Origin: an uncultured Lachnospiraceae bacterium
Lineage (GTDB): Bacteria > Bacillota > Clostridia > Lachnospirales > Lachnospiraceae
Reading direction: 5' to 3'
DNA length: 64,000 bases
Assembly: GCA_947631505.1 (NCBI GenBank)
Contig: CANRLR010000013.1
Span: 1 to 64,000, forward strand
The position numbers and the translations under genes were made by a program. The notes beneath the pieces are model-generated. The model saw only the letters and a list, made by a program, of their open reading frames with translations. It had not been told where the DNA came from and searched no databases. Below, piece after piece: positions 28,901 to 35,164 of this stretch (its first letter is position 1; every line of letters starts with the position of its first letter).

Positions 28901-29219
28901 TTCCGCTGCCGGACAGCCGCTTTAAGTCTACACTGTCAGAAGCCGCATAGACCTCTTCCTCCTGTTCTTTGTCGATATCTACTCCCAGATAGGAAAACAT
29001 ATCCAGCGGTCCCATCTGCAGAAACAAAAGCCCCGCCATAAGAACACATACCAGACGCCTGCGGAATTTATTCTGGGCAAGCTTATCGCATGTGTCCCGG
29101 ATGACATAATATATTGTCAGCACCAGTGCAAGTGCTGCTATGACCGGCACTGTCCATCTCCTGTGCCGCTTTCCGTAATTTACAAATCTTTTTCTAATCT
29201 TTTCTTTTATCTGGTTCAT
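19959..29219 (-). CDS. Giant mosaic cell-wall-anchored surface protein
   Basis: A protein of about 3,086 residues from the ATG that follows GGAGGG (another ATG lies five codons earlier). Two hydrophobic stretches near residues 28-48 and 62-80 suggest an atypical signal region. Modules in order: an N-terminal unrecognised domain; an InlB B-type repeat (about 306-375); Ig/HYR-like domains; a Calx-beta domain (about 560-660); many Ig-like domains introduced by PP-V or AP-F motifs; about eight MBG-like repeats (about 1590-2290) marked by FTYNG or FIYNG and NYKLP; a bridging domain; about eight CxxC-containing GH-W type repeats (about 2485-2710 and 2925-3010); then PETG (near 3060), a hydrophobic helix and a RKKK tail. 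The ending is a sortase signal. Likely adhesin or scaffold; ligand unknown. Confidence 0.9.
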   Translation of the reverse strand: MNQIKEKIRKRFVNYGKRHRRWTVPVIAALALVLTIYYVIRDTCDKLAQNKFRRRLVCVLMAGLLFLQMGPLDMFSYLGVDIDKEQEEEVYAASDSVDLKRLSGSGKAFMYYHFNEVKNFVPGMTYAFLDGVYGPEDAVTMLGSGAVLKAKAEKNNSMMYIYRWYGSTTVKVYVDVVKAGKGFDGCPQGGLYEVPNSGTPTEYRYFCYGGGALNAGPLYAYSYETAALTWLDVSATLNEVGKKGSNNPADYTVKISHGGKTIRLAPSSYTVKVPDPKSDRVNITVEDGEGNKITTQFQCPLTVIYNGNAEGVTKVPALQTTWQGNSLTLSSTVPVRSGYTFQNWKDSLTGAAYKKGASVRLTQDLKLLAQWKDSQPPNVAYTPVQVMTGDSDETVKSAVKAALTITDNEPVSECNVTVTVPANFTKTPGDKNVTVTVKDKAGNITTKSLAVYVASYVDISKPVFTESTKNLTSTLNNPGTDAITKSGFVWGVMNSPSLTVNNGRAETTAPASKVGDKISVTADNLQKGVTYYARAYIVAGGITYYSEEKEIGLGLPKYGTFTISNNGSSTFTVTRDGSEGTQTVYYRTVNGSAVGGTHFKHANGTLVFGPGVKERTITIDEKSANTAYTGKPATAYTNVHRTYSVELYHVTGGAKLDDNVNNRSAKRTMNRDSAYDVSRSVYTTEKSRSVAVNEDNKYVVDRSDVKEKQVSFINNRGDYNAANGHVNFNVQRSIDVGTANENDYLKETATRYSYKLKVAMTEHSWAGGYEHIWISNHQPDDLDGRNAHGDTISLDDSKFGKAYYTARWEIKGHSEGDETGYFPGASGVTWPKQSERSGRVSDGYVLFDPGDTAQVWFTATGGADNIWHVNSYTDWLKVSDTTEPQLVKVAPMAGGTYKVGDTFTVSLIFDEIVDSKNSSLSNVKIKTTWGTVSYAGGADTNVLYFTGKIASNAETKLGVNSITNPSDIRDMCDGGSTLTSSGSGNTTATVDKSAPNFTVTANGITNGTGKATITVDADQTKTTGMSYAWSDSANLPANGWVELSAAELTTAKSSSGLPLSIRKEPGSGASNGKWYLHVKGIYGTTGASDYKKACLDFGTKTSPAAGSTSPTLTVTADNTSWATSRSISIAARGAEKLQFRRPGSTGWETMNETATSLTVYKNGFYTFMLTAGDITINKVVQVERIDTDNPTASVGEPADASVESSKGGAYTTLVLPVDYADAQSGVKQVRYNWTDSAVTPTTWKTLSSGAKTVSYTAAESTLTKKYLHIKVTDNVNHTYTTCSAAYQVISQTTVKNSPPTITITGAPTKWTNDMATLIWTLGSYSGKDYLVTLPDGRTSVANKGNLLATQNGTYTVTVEDKTYGAKNSASVTVDKLDLTPPDVTVTGVPDGWKNTDQTICFSVSDSQSGVGKGYYKYVSSKDEIPTTGLTEFAGTSTRESITVSGPVNRYLYYKFYDNAGDDTIGREANKKEGFVGPIQIDTKKVTVGFQVDGKTAVSGKAYPDAPDITVKLNDSGISGGIKSVSYQVGTTAKKTVDHNYASKTITDDTFTIPAGEIPDGAVNITVNVTDHAGNTSEGTYSFRVYNNSGITISDIKSPVYDGGAVAAGTDFKVAVSGSRKTPGYQYKKKGAADNSYVVGLPKDAGTYTVKVSVAQDETNYFRSAEHTFDITIQQKEIGLSWGSAAFTYNGASQVPAASATGLVGEEKLAVIVTGEKKDSCQKAGVEKYTATASKLTGTDGSNAANYKLPGANTHAFTIAPKPVTLTWTDQELIYNGAEQSPTATVNAGSLIEGDTCKVTVIDGGQTDACVKTGVGSYSATAAALDNANYCLAENSDTVSTTYVIAQKEAEIFWDSGEFGYDGTAKVPAAEVTNLCSQGNKKDVCEVTVHVSAKEGSALSADGTAVKFGDYVAKANGLSNENYRLPKEEDKITKDFIIDKAAGSVSVTIPGDGWIYGDKPVLPTAEVKTGDYDTYAESHEDYMANYEYKKKDAADSTYTEAVPERAGDYTVRLTYRATQDFAPASATADFTIAKRTTDILWGETAFIYNGTEQAPVAKVGNIVGNDNVVIQVSGGQKDSCVKAAQESYTATASSLNGEDAENYKLPKEGLTTSFTIAQKEVQLEFSNLEFTYSGMACLPSAKVTNLCNEDTCTVAVTGEQTAAGSYTAAAASLSNSNYKLPDAGNEKDFVILQKPLTSEDIKIFIDSSDNSYPYNGSDITPKVTVRDEALTSGQEAALLVQDTDYTIDGTVDAKYYGTYSLSVHGTGNYTGNVELIWYITDPNDPFGAIVIEDNSWTEFWNALTFGLFFNETKDVTITGEDGEGESGLKDIHYYVSEKELTGAEVSEIPESAWTKIASGGTFSIDPDQNAVIYAKITDNSGRTAYMNSDGVVLDATAPVFIGVADGGKYCAEGGTEVTFTMEEPNLDKVAVSYRFNGTEKTEELTDKNGTYFLPAKGEITLAAVDRAGNESSISLMVSENHVYGEWATKMQGTCTEAGLREHICRLCGKVETEDIPAAHVWETTREGSIKYTLDKKNGCTTEGMESQHCRICSATQNERTLPATGHNFGKWTETVSECTGIVKTRVCEKCGMVETENTAGDHAWESQATIDKEATCTEDGSKSIHCSRCSVTKDTEIIPAMGHKPGKAWLCQAKEHWHICNVCGLALDKAVHMESDWIIEEEASQTEAGKKKKICTVCGRELKWGLIPAGGSEASGSVTKEVEVEEKAPVTEAIVEQDVSELQEVVLKEDERKAVLEEGTDIEIVVEVNRVDPDKEPDGTQREKVIKKAVEEIKSADSLSDEELSGEPGLVYVDLSMYKKITAIRKKTDPESGTVTTSTEKTVEDVHEVKEAVTITLGIPAGIRNPKSEAYKRKFTVVRIHESGAGTEIDALPTQEKDGKLTFETDRFSVYAIIYQDVSVCAGGNHTWEETATVDKEVTCTEEGSKSVHCKYCSEVKDVQAIPATGHKYGEWKVVKEATDTTSGEREKYCMACGDVVKEKISAIGERKNNKSDTGNNSQAPNNDMAGQDAAGGSSGQKANTAKRNPQAEEAPETGDESRTFLYFLLTVLSGLGVVFFGRKKKMEKRD

Positions 29220-29252
29220 ACGACTTCCCTCCAAATACCATTTTCCTTTTCC

Positions 29253-29951
29253 TTACTCCTGCCTTTTAACAAATGGGACAATAAAATTTTTTTCACTCAA
29301 TGAAGCAGACAGGCACCCCTGTGCCAAATAGTAAAGAAGCCAGTTCACGGATTGTATTTCTTTTGGCATTCCGATTCCAAAAAGCCAAAAAAGCAACAGG
29401 ATATCCGAGAGCAGAAATAAAATACTCCCTGCTATAATCATGGATACAGCCCTCTCTCTCCCCTGACGGCACCGCCAAAGAGAGAATGCCTTCATGACCA
29501 TAAAAGAAATGACTGCCGCATACCCTGTCAATACAGGAAACAATCCCTGAAAATCAAAATTTCCAACACACAGAATCAACATTTCTACTCCAAATATAAG
29601 GAACATTCCGACAAAATCTGCTTTCTTTATCACAGATGCCCTACAGAATGCAATGGAAAACATAACATGAGCAAGAGCAAAACTGACAACCCCCAAAACA
29701 AATAGAATACCTTCATTTTTGTCCAAGGCAAGGAATACATCCCCTGCCATGGAACAAAATAATGCAAGTATCATATTTCCGGAAATTTTTTTATTCTGTT
29801 TTCGTTTTATGTAGCCGCAAAGTCCCGCGAGAACAAAAAAGAGACTCGTAAGGGATTTTAGCAAAATTGTCCATCCGATAAGATCATTTTGGAATACAGC
29901 AATCAACCCTGCCAATGAAATCATCATCAAGATCTCTAATATGAGATACAT
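29253..29951 (-). CDS. YhhN-family membrane protein (lysoplasmalogenase-like)
   Basis: Polytopic membrane protein of about 232 residues with seven or eight helices. The YhhN/TMEM86 pattern is present: MAGDVFLAL near 80, LGVVSFALAHVMFSIAF near 95, and SILFLLSDILLLFW near 180. Characterised members hydrolyse the vinyl-ether bond of lysoplasmalogens; plasmalogens are common in Clostridia, so that role is plausible but unproven here. The ATG chosen has GGAGG 8 nt before it and lies 13 bp after the chemoreceptor stop; an ATG seven codons upstream would overlap that gene. The giant surface protein gene follows closely. Confidence 0.82.
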   Translation of the reverse strand: MYLILEILMMISLAGLIAVFQNDLIGWTILLKSLTSLFFVLAGLCGYIKRKQNKKISGNMILALFCSMAGDVFLALDKNEGILFVLGVVSFALAHVMFSIAFCRASVIKKADFVGMFLIFGVEMLILCVGNFDFQGLFPVLTGYAAVISFMVMKAFSLWRCRQGRERAVSMIIAGSILFLLSDILLLFWLFGIGMPKEIQSVNWLLYYLAQGCLSASLSEKNFIVPFVKRQE

Positions 29952-29964
29952 CCCGATCTCCTCC

Positions 29965-31467
29965 TCATCCATTTAATTTACTCAGTTCCAGCAGCTCTTT
30001 TGCGATTTGCTCAACATGCGAAAAAGTTTCTTCTGTCATACTTGTGATTCTTCCTTGATTGTTCGCTTTTTCTACAATAGAACTTGCCCGGACCTGTGAG
30101 TTCTTTACGAGTTCTTCCATCTGTTCGGACATTTCCTGCACATCCTGACTGCACTGCCTTGTCTGGTCACAGTCTTTCGCAATCTGCTCTATCCTCGTTC
30201 TGGAGTCTGCCTGAAGCTGCCCCAGATCCACTGCCTCCTGTCTTGCATTGGAAATCTGCTTGATTCCTGCGTCCACAGAAGAAATGTTCCGCTCATTTGA
30301 AAGCTTAACATCATTCAGCATTGCAATCATTTTTGAAACCATGGAAGTAATGGAACTATTTGACTGTTTGGAGCGTTCTGCCAGCACACGGACTTCATCT
30401 GCAACAACAGAAAAACCCTTGCCCTGTTCTCCGGCACGTGCTGCTTCAATGGAAGCATTCAGTGCAAGGAGATTGGTCTGTCCGGTAATTTCAGAAATTT
30501 CATTGGTAAAACCGGAGATTTCCATGATGCTTGCTTCCAAATTTTGAATCGCTTCTTCCGTTAAGTTTACTGCTTGTTCAATTTCTTTCATATCTGTCAC
30601 CGCATAATCCATAACATCCACATAATTCTCCATATGCTGGCAGATTTCATCCGATATTACCATCACATTCTTCGTACTCTCATCAATTGATTCCGAAGCT
30701 TTTACCATTTCGGAAACAGTATCATGCATGGAACTGACATGGGAAAGGCTTTTCATGCAGTCCGCAGTTGTATCCTCCGCGGAGGATACAATCGTTTTAT
30801 TTGTGACTCTTGATTCCTGCACATTGTCTGCCAGATCATCCATCATTGTCACCAGCTTTGTGGAAACTTCCTCACATTTGGATACAACGGCTGCTACCTG
30901 TTCCGTGCTGTGCAGATTTTCTAACAGTTTTCTAGAAGCACCTGCGATATTGATAAATACTACACTCATAACTACCTGTTCTATGGTAAATCCCGCTGAA
31001 CGGGTCAAAAACCATTCCATATTTGTCGGATATTCAATCTGCTGAACATTTTGTGACCGCAGAAACAGGGACAGAAGCAGACAAAAATAGCTTATAATTG
31101 AAATCTGCTTTGTGAATTTCTTATCAAAAAACATACAGCTCATCAACATCGCAAGTCCATACGTCATATAAATACCGACTGCCGAGTTTCCACCTAAAAG
31201 CATAACGATCAGACCAACGGAAATGATACTGACATATTTCATGACCCGAACGGGTAATCCGATTTTTTCGAGAATCCCGGGACCAAGGGTGCAGATACAT
31301 CCAAGTACAGAAAGAACTGCCAGATCATTATATTTAATCTGAAATATCCCGGCTGCCGTTGCCAAAAACAGAACGGGAAAAACCAACGTCATCCAACGAA
31401 GTACCTTTATTAATTTTTTACATACCTTTGCATCATTTTGTTCAAAAAAATCTTCTTGTGTATCCAT
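29965..31467 (-). CDS. Methyl-accepting chemotaxis-like protein, membrane-embedded sensor
   Basis: The N-terminal half (about residues 25-190) has six closely spaced hydrophobic helices with almost no extracellular domain. The C-terminal half is the cytoplasmic MCP signalling coiled coil with the conserved hairpin tip: [20 protein letters not shown], then [17 protein letters not shown] (about 340-375). No HAMP domain is recognisable. Such receptors sense changes in the membrane or small hydrophobic signals. No other che or flagellar gene is in the window. It is the first gene of the apparent run into the YhhN and surface-protein genes. Confidence 0.9.
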   Translation of the reverse strand: MDTQEDFFEQNDAKVCKKLIKVLRWMTLVFPVLFLATAAGIFQIKYNDLAVLSVLGCICTLGPGILEKIGLPVRVMKYVSIISVGLIVMLLGGNSAVGIYMTYGLAMLMSCMFFDKKFTKQISIISYFCLLLSLFLRSQNVQQIEYPTNMEWFLTRSAGFTIEQVVMSVVFINIAGASRKLLENLHSTEQVAAVVSKCEEVSTKLVTMMDDLADNVQESRVTNKTIVSSAEDTTADCMKSLSHVSSMHDTVSEMVKASESIDESTKNVMVISDEICQHMENYVDVMDYAVTDMKEIEQAVNLTEEAIQNLEASIMEISGFTNEISEITGQTNLLALNASIEAARAGEQGKGFSVVADEVRVLAERSKQSNSSITSMVSKMIAMLNDVKLSNERNISSVDAGIKQISNARQEAVDLGQLQADSRTRIEQIAKDCDQTRQCSQDVQEMSEQMEELVKNSQVRASSIVEKANNQGRITSMTEETFSHVEQIAKELLELSKLNG

Positions 31468-31609
31468 AGCCTATACCCATCCTTTCTTTCATTCTCCTAC
31501 TTTCTTTTTTCATACTTTTTTCATAATATAACAGTTCCCGTTCGGAAATTCTATATAAGCGGAATAATCCGCACTTTTTTGGGTATAGATTGCATTTTTC
31601 GATTAACAG

Positions 31610-31662
31610 CGGAACACAAACAGCCAGCTGCTCTCCAAAATGGATGAACAACTGGCTGTATT
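31610..31662 (-). terminator. Probable terminator after the acetyltransferase gene
   Basis: On the minus strand CAGCCAG (with further pairs) folds to CTGGCTG across a loop of about 22 nt and is followed by TTTGTGTTCC. The T-tract is interrupted, so strength is doubtful. The rest of the 271-bp gap to the chemoreceptor gene contains only AT-rich sequence and a small GCGGA/TCCGC hairpin at about 31560. Confidence 0.5.
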
Positions 31663-31738
31663 CTCAAATACAATAATTCATTTGAGCGGATTTCAAAAAG
31701 AAACTACAGATTTAACCGCAAGCCAAAAATTCTTTCTC

Positions 31739-32500
31739 CTAATTGATTGCATAACTCATCTCATGCCATTGTTCCCCGCCCCACGTGGAATTTGCTATCC
31801 CTTCATCATGAAACCCCATCTTCTGATACATCTTTATCTTCGCAGGCAGACAAGTCAATACTACCATCTGCCTATTCTTTTCCTGTTCTCTGCGAAGGTA
31901 TTGGTACATCAATTCCCTTGCCAGCCCCTGCTTGCGGTACGCAGGAAGCACATCCAGTCCGAGCAGCATAATGTTCCTTCCATTCTGGTCATGTAAATCT
32001 GCATCCCAAAAAAATTCATCCCGAAAACAATTCTCATCTGTCGAAATTCCGCTCAAAAATCCAGCCATTTCTCCCGTCTGTCTATCCTCTGCTACAAGAA
32101 ATAATTCCGGTGCCTTTGCAATACGTGTCAGCATCATTTCCTGCGAACACGCTTCATTTGGCGGAAAACAGGTATTTTCAACAAAAACTGCCTGTTCTGC
32201 CTCTTCCTGTCTGATATTTCTAAAAACAAACCTTTCATACAGTTCCTTATCCGACAATTGATAAGTCTGCAGGAGTTCTCTTGCATATGCCTTTCCCTTT
32301 TCTGTCATGTAGGCATATTTACTCTTCTGCGTCTGTATAAGCAGTCCACTTTCCTCGAACTGATTCAACACCCCAAATTCATACTCTTTCGATGATAATT
32401 CCTGATATCTGCAAAATTCATTATTATTCTGAAATCTCGTCAGATACATCAGCATTAATGATAATTCTTTTATTGCTTCTTCTCTCGTCTTTTTATTCAT
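31739..32500 (-). CDS. GNAT N-acetyltransferase with N-terminal helical domain
   Basis: Two-part protein of about 253 residues. Residues 1-95 form a small helical, winged-helix-like domain (LMYLTRF, LNQFEESGLL, YMTEKGKAYARELL) resembling the DUF6429 pattern. Residues 100-253 are a GNAT domain of the aralkylamine/spermidine-like type, with ENTCFPPNEAC near 120 and the acetyl-CoA loop VLPAYRKQGLARELM near 200. Substrate unknown. The start is set at MNKKTREEA behind GGAG; an ATG four codons upstream is an alternative. It is divergently transcribed from the TauE-like gene, with overlapping promoters. Confidence 0.85.
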   Translation of the reverse strand: MNKKTREEAIKELSLMLMYLTRFQNNNEFCRYQELSSKEYEFGVLNQFEESGLLIQTQKSKYAYMTEKGKAYARELLQTYQLSDKELYERFVFRNIRQEEAEQAVFVENTCFPPNEACSQEMMLTRIAKAPELFLVAEDRQTGEMAGFLSGISTDENCFRDEFFWDADLHDQNGRNIMLLGLDVLPAYRKQGLARELMYQYLRREQEKNRQMVVLTCLPAKIKMYQKMGFHDEGIANSTWGGEQWHEMSYAIN

Positions 32501-32528
32501 AAAAATCTCCATTCCTTTATTCCTTTAT

Positions 32529-32557
32529 TTGACAAATATCAATAGATTCCGTATGAT
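32529..32557 (+). promoter_or_regulatory. Promoter of the TauE/SafE permease gene
   Basis: A consensus -35 TTGACA (32529-32534), a 17-bp spacer and -10 TATGAT (32552-32557). The start codon follows about 30 bp downstream behind GGGAGG. Confidence 0.85.
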
Positions 32558-32558
32558 T

Positions 32559-32588
32559 ATATTAACAGATCCATTGGGAGGTTATCAA
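32559..32588 (-). promoter_or_regulatory. Possible divergent promoter of the acetyltransferase gene
   Basis: On the minus strand, TTGATA (32583-32588) and TAATAT (32559-32564) are 18 bp apart, just downstream of and partly interlocked with the plus-strand promoter. Suggestive only. Confidence 0.4.
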
Positions 32589-33359
32589 ATGTTATTCAAA
32601 TTTATTATCTGTTTTATCGCCGGAATCGGTGCAGGTCTGGGAACAGGTTTTGCCGGCATGAGTGCTGCCGCCGTAATCAGTCCTGTACTAATTACATTTC
32701 TTAACATTCCGGCTTATGAAGCAGTAGGAATCGCACTGGCAAGCGATGTCCTCGCGAGTGCTGTAAGTGCTTATACCTACGGAAAAAATAAGAATCTTGA
32801 CATCATAAATGGTCTTGTAATGATGTGTACCGTTTTACTTTTCACACTGGCGGGAAGTTATCTGGCCAACCTCGTCCCTAATACTACTATGGGCAACTTC
32901 TCTGTTTTTATGACACTGCTTCTTGGTATTAAATTTATCCTAAAACCAGTTATGGTCACGAAAGAAACCATGCAGTCTGTGGATGCCAAAAAACGGCTGT
33001 TACAATCTGTCGTCTGCGGCACCATGATTGGATTGATCTGTGGCTTTATCGGTGCAGGCGGTGGCATGATGATGCTCTTGATTCTTACAAGTGTACTTGG
33101 CTATGAACTCAAAACTGCTGTCGGCACGAGTGTCTTTATTATGACATTTACTGCTCTGACCGGTTCCATCAGCCACTTTGTAATCGGCGGTATGCCAGAT
33201 TTTTGGTGTCTGCTTTTCTGCATTTTATCCACACTGCTCTGGGCGAGAATTGCCGCGAAACTGGCAAATAAGGCGGCTCCCAAAACATTGAACCGGGTTA
33301 CCGGTCTTGTTCTTGCAATACTTGGTACTGTTATTTTGGTGGTAGGCAGCCTGAAATAG
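32589..33359 (+). CDS. TauE/SafE-family anion permease
   Basis: Membrane transporter of about 256 residues with eight or so helices and two inverted halves. Glycine-rich repeats AGIGAGLGTGFAGMSAA (near 10) and GLICGFIGAGGGMMMLLIL (near 140) are the family signature. Characterised members move sulfite, sulfonates or other organic anions out of or into cells; no sulfur-metabolism gene is adjacent, so the substrate is open. The start chosen (MLFKFIICF) has GGGAGG 7 nt upstream; the frame continues 20 codons further but across the promoter. It converges on galK with only 18 bp between stops. Confidence 0.9.
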   Translation: MLFKFIICFIAGIGAGLGTGFAGMSAAAVISPVLITFLNIPAYEAVGIALASDVLASAVSAYTYGKNKNLDIINGLVMMCTVLLFTLAGSYLANLVPNTTMGNFSVFMTLLLGIKFILKPVMVTKETMQSVDAKKRLLQSVVCGTMIGLICGFIGAGGGMMMLLILTSVLGYELKTAVGTSVFIMTFTALTGSISHFVIGGMPDFWCLLFCILSTLLWARIAAKLANKAAPKTLNRVTGLVLAILGTVILVVGSLK

Positions 33360-33377
33360 AGAACGTCATTCTCATGA

Positions 33378-34661
33378 TTATATCACCTGACATCCGCCTT
33401 CTGAACGGATATTCAGAATATAACTGCATCCTTCTCCAAATAAATTCTCCATTGCTTTTTGATATTCTTCTGCCCGTTCGTTCGGAACAAATGCCTGTAT
33501 TGTACCAGCAAAACCACCACCATGCACCCGGAATGCACCTTGTTTTCCAAGAATTCTTTCACTCACCATCAAGGCAAGAGGAATTCCCTGTTCCGCCGGC
33601 TTTTTTGTTGAATACAGATTCTGTAATAATTCCGCTGATGAACGTCCGGATTCTTTTACTAATTGCAAAAAACCGTCAAAATTTTTCTCTTTTAACATTT
33701 TTACCTGCTTTTTTACTCTCTCATTTTCTCCATAAAAATGTGACGCTCTCAAAATTGCCCGGTCAGAACAAATTGTTCTCAGTTGAGACAGGGATTCATA
33801 GAACTTCTCCGGCTCAACTTCCCTTAGAACTGACTTGCCGAACTGAGCTGCAATCAACTTCATTTCTGACGGCACGGATACATAATCATCCGTCAGATCT
33901 GCATGGCTTCCTTTGGTATCTGTTATAATCAGCTTTAGCCCCCCTTCTGCAAAATCACATTCATATTTTTCAATCACCGGATTTGTGGCATCCTTAAAAT
34001 CAATGAACACAAAACCGCCAACCGATGACACCATCTGATCCATCAGACCACTGTCTTTTCCAAAATACGTATTTTCGGCATATTGTCCCATCTTCGCAAT
34101 TTTTACCGCACCTGCCTTCCCTCCATTGTAATGCCAATCAATAATATTGCCGATCAGCACCTCAAATGCTGCCGAAGATGATAATCCGCTGCCAGATAAA
34201 ACATCCGAAGTAACAAATGCATTAAACCCGCCAACTTCAACCCCCAGATCATGAAATTGGGAGACCATGCCCCGTATCAGTGCACTTGAAGTTCCTTTTT
34301 CCTCCTGTTGGATCTTGAAATTATCCAACAGGATATCTTCCTGTTCATAGCCGGTAGACTGAAGCCGGATTACATGTTCATTATGAAAGGAAACTACTGC
34401 AATTGCATCCAGATTTACTGCTGCTGCTAATACACAACCGTACTGATGGTCGGTATGATTTCCACAGACCTCTGTTCTTCCCGGAGCAGAAAAAATTGAA
34501 ATATCTTCACTTCCCGGATACAGTTCTTCAAAATTCTTCACCGCCTGTATATATCTTTCTTTTTGAGCTTTTAACACATCCTCGCTGCTCCCATATAATT
34601 TTATAAGAGAATCATTTAATCCGTCATTTTCAATCTTATTGATGAATTCCATACAATTCAT
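33378..34661 (-). CDS. galK: Galactokinase
   Basis: GHMP-family sugar kinase making galactose 1-phosphate in the Leloir pathway. Motifs: the galactokinase signature GRTEVCGNHTDHQ (about 61-73), the GHMP ATP-binding motif LSGSGLSSSAAFE (about 155-167), and the third motif RVHGGGFAGTIQAFV near 390. At 427 aa it is longer than E. coli GalK (about 380), mostly at the N-terminus, as in several Firmicutes. No galT or galE is adjacent. It has its own promoter and AGGGAG site. Confidence 0.94.
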   Translation of the reverse strand: MNCMEFINKIENDGLNDSLIKLYGSSEDVLKAQKERYIQAVKNFEELYPGSEDISIFSAPGRTEVCGNHTDHQYGCVLAAAVNLDAIAVVSFHNEHVIRLQSTGYEQEDILLDNFKIQQEEKGTSSALIRGMVSQFHDLGVEVGGFNAFVTSDVLSGSGLSSSAAFEVLIGNIIDWHYNGGKAGAVKIAKMGQYAENTYFGKDSGLMDQMVSSVGGFVFIDFKDATNPVIEKYECDFAEGGLKLIITDTKGSHADLTDDYVSVPSEMKLIAAQFGKSVLREVEPEKFYESLSQLRTICSDRAILRASHFYGENERVKKQVKMLKEKNFDGFLQLVKESGRSSAELLQNLYSTKKPAEQGIPLALMVSERILGKQGAFRVHGGGFAGTIQAFVPNERAEEYQKAMENLFGEGCSYILNIRSEGGCQVI

Positions 34662-34705
34662 AGAACTTCTCCCTTCTTCTGCTCATTTACTGAGCCGTCA
34701 GCTCC

Positions 34706-34734
34706 AGTATAAATCCAATCAATCGTGAAGTCAA
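34706..34734 (-). promoter_or_regulatory. galK promoter
   Basis: On the minus strand, -35 TTGACT (34729-34734), 17-bp spacer and -10 TATACT (34706-34711). It lies immediately beside the conserved tail of a structured repeat (34741-34780), so transcription of galK starts just past that element. Confidence 0.75.
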
Positions 34735-34740
34735 TGCAGC

Positions 34741-34918
34741 TGTAAATTGAATTAATTTCGCTGTAAACATTTTCACTGAGGGCGGGGGCACAGACAGTGA
34801 CGATTCGTACACGCTTCCGCTTGGAAAAAGGCGTAACGGTACATAAGGCCGCAAAATACGCAGCCTAAGTACCGACGCCTTTTTAACAGTACTCATCCGT
34901 CACTGTCTGTGCCCCGCC
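34741..34918 (-). repeat. Structured palindromic element P4 with conserved tail
   Basis: A near-perfect outer stem of about 22 bp joins 34781-34802 and 34897-34918. Inside, on the minus strand, are GGCGT, a hairpin (GGTAC-AGGC/GCCT-GTACC), then TT, then ACGCC, and after about 10 nt AAGCGGAAGCG. This core order is the same as in the elements at 61759-62476. The flank at 34741-34780 (TTAATTTCGCTGTAAACATT, continuing to the stem) recurs almost unchanged at 61858-61892. Short frames through it are not believable genes. See the findings for covariation. Confidence 0.8.
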
Positions 34919-34966
34919 TTCTTCGATCCTGTTACCGCGTATTTAATTCTTCTTACAGTTATGAAC

Positions 34967-35022
34967 AAAAACGCCACAGAAAATACGATGAATCCGTTGT
35001 TTCCTGTGGCGTTTTATTTTTT
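34967..35022. other. Terminator-like hairpin with no obvious upstream gene
   Basis: CGCCACAG-AAA pairs with TTTCCTGTGGCG (one bulge) around a loop of about 17 nt. T-runs follow in both directions: TTTTATTTTTTA on the plus strand and TTTTTGTT on the minus strand. It lies between the divergent galK and GH43 genes, where neither needs a terminator. It might end a short non-coding transcript from the repeat next to it. Confidence 0.55.
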
Positions 35023-35104
35023 ATGGGGTCCCACAGTCCCTTGTTTATCAGCGTTTCAGAACAGCGAAAAGCAGAAAAAATCATATTTAGAACAATTCCT
35101 ATCA

Positions 35105-35134
35105 TAGACTTCCTTTTACGCTGCACGATATAAT
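35105..35134 (+). promoter_or_regulatory. Promoter of the GH43 gene
   Basis: A consensus -10 TATAAT (35129-35134) with TAGACT (35105-35110) 18 bp upstream as a moderate -35. An AAAGGAGGAA ribosome site follows, 7 nt before the ATG. Confidence 0.6.
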
Positions 35135-35164
35135 GTTCCTATAAAATAAAAAGGAGGAACCTTT

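Noticed and set aside
20000-29000. Long plus-strand frames antisense to the giant surface gene
   Set aside because: They have biased, low-quality compositions expected from the complement of a repetitive coding region and carry no start signals.
31500-31600. SigD-type flagellar promoter for the chemoreceptor gene
   Set aside because: No convincing TAAA/GCCGATAA pair at the right spacing; the GCGGATTA-like sequence lacks a partner.
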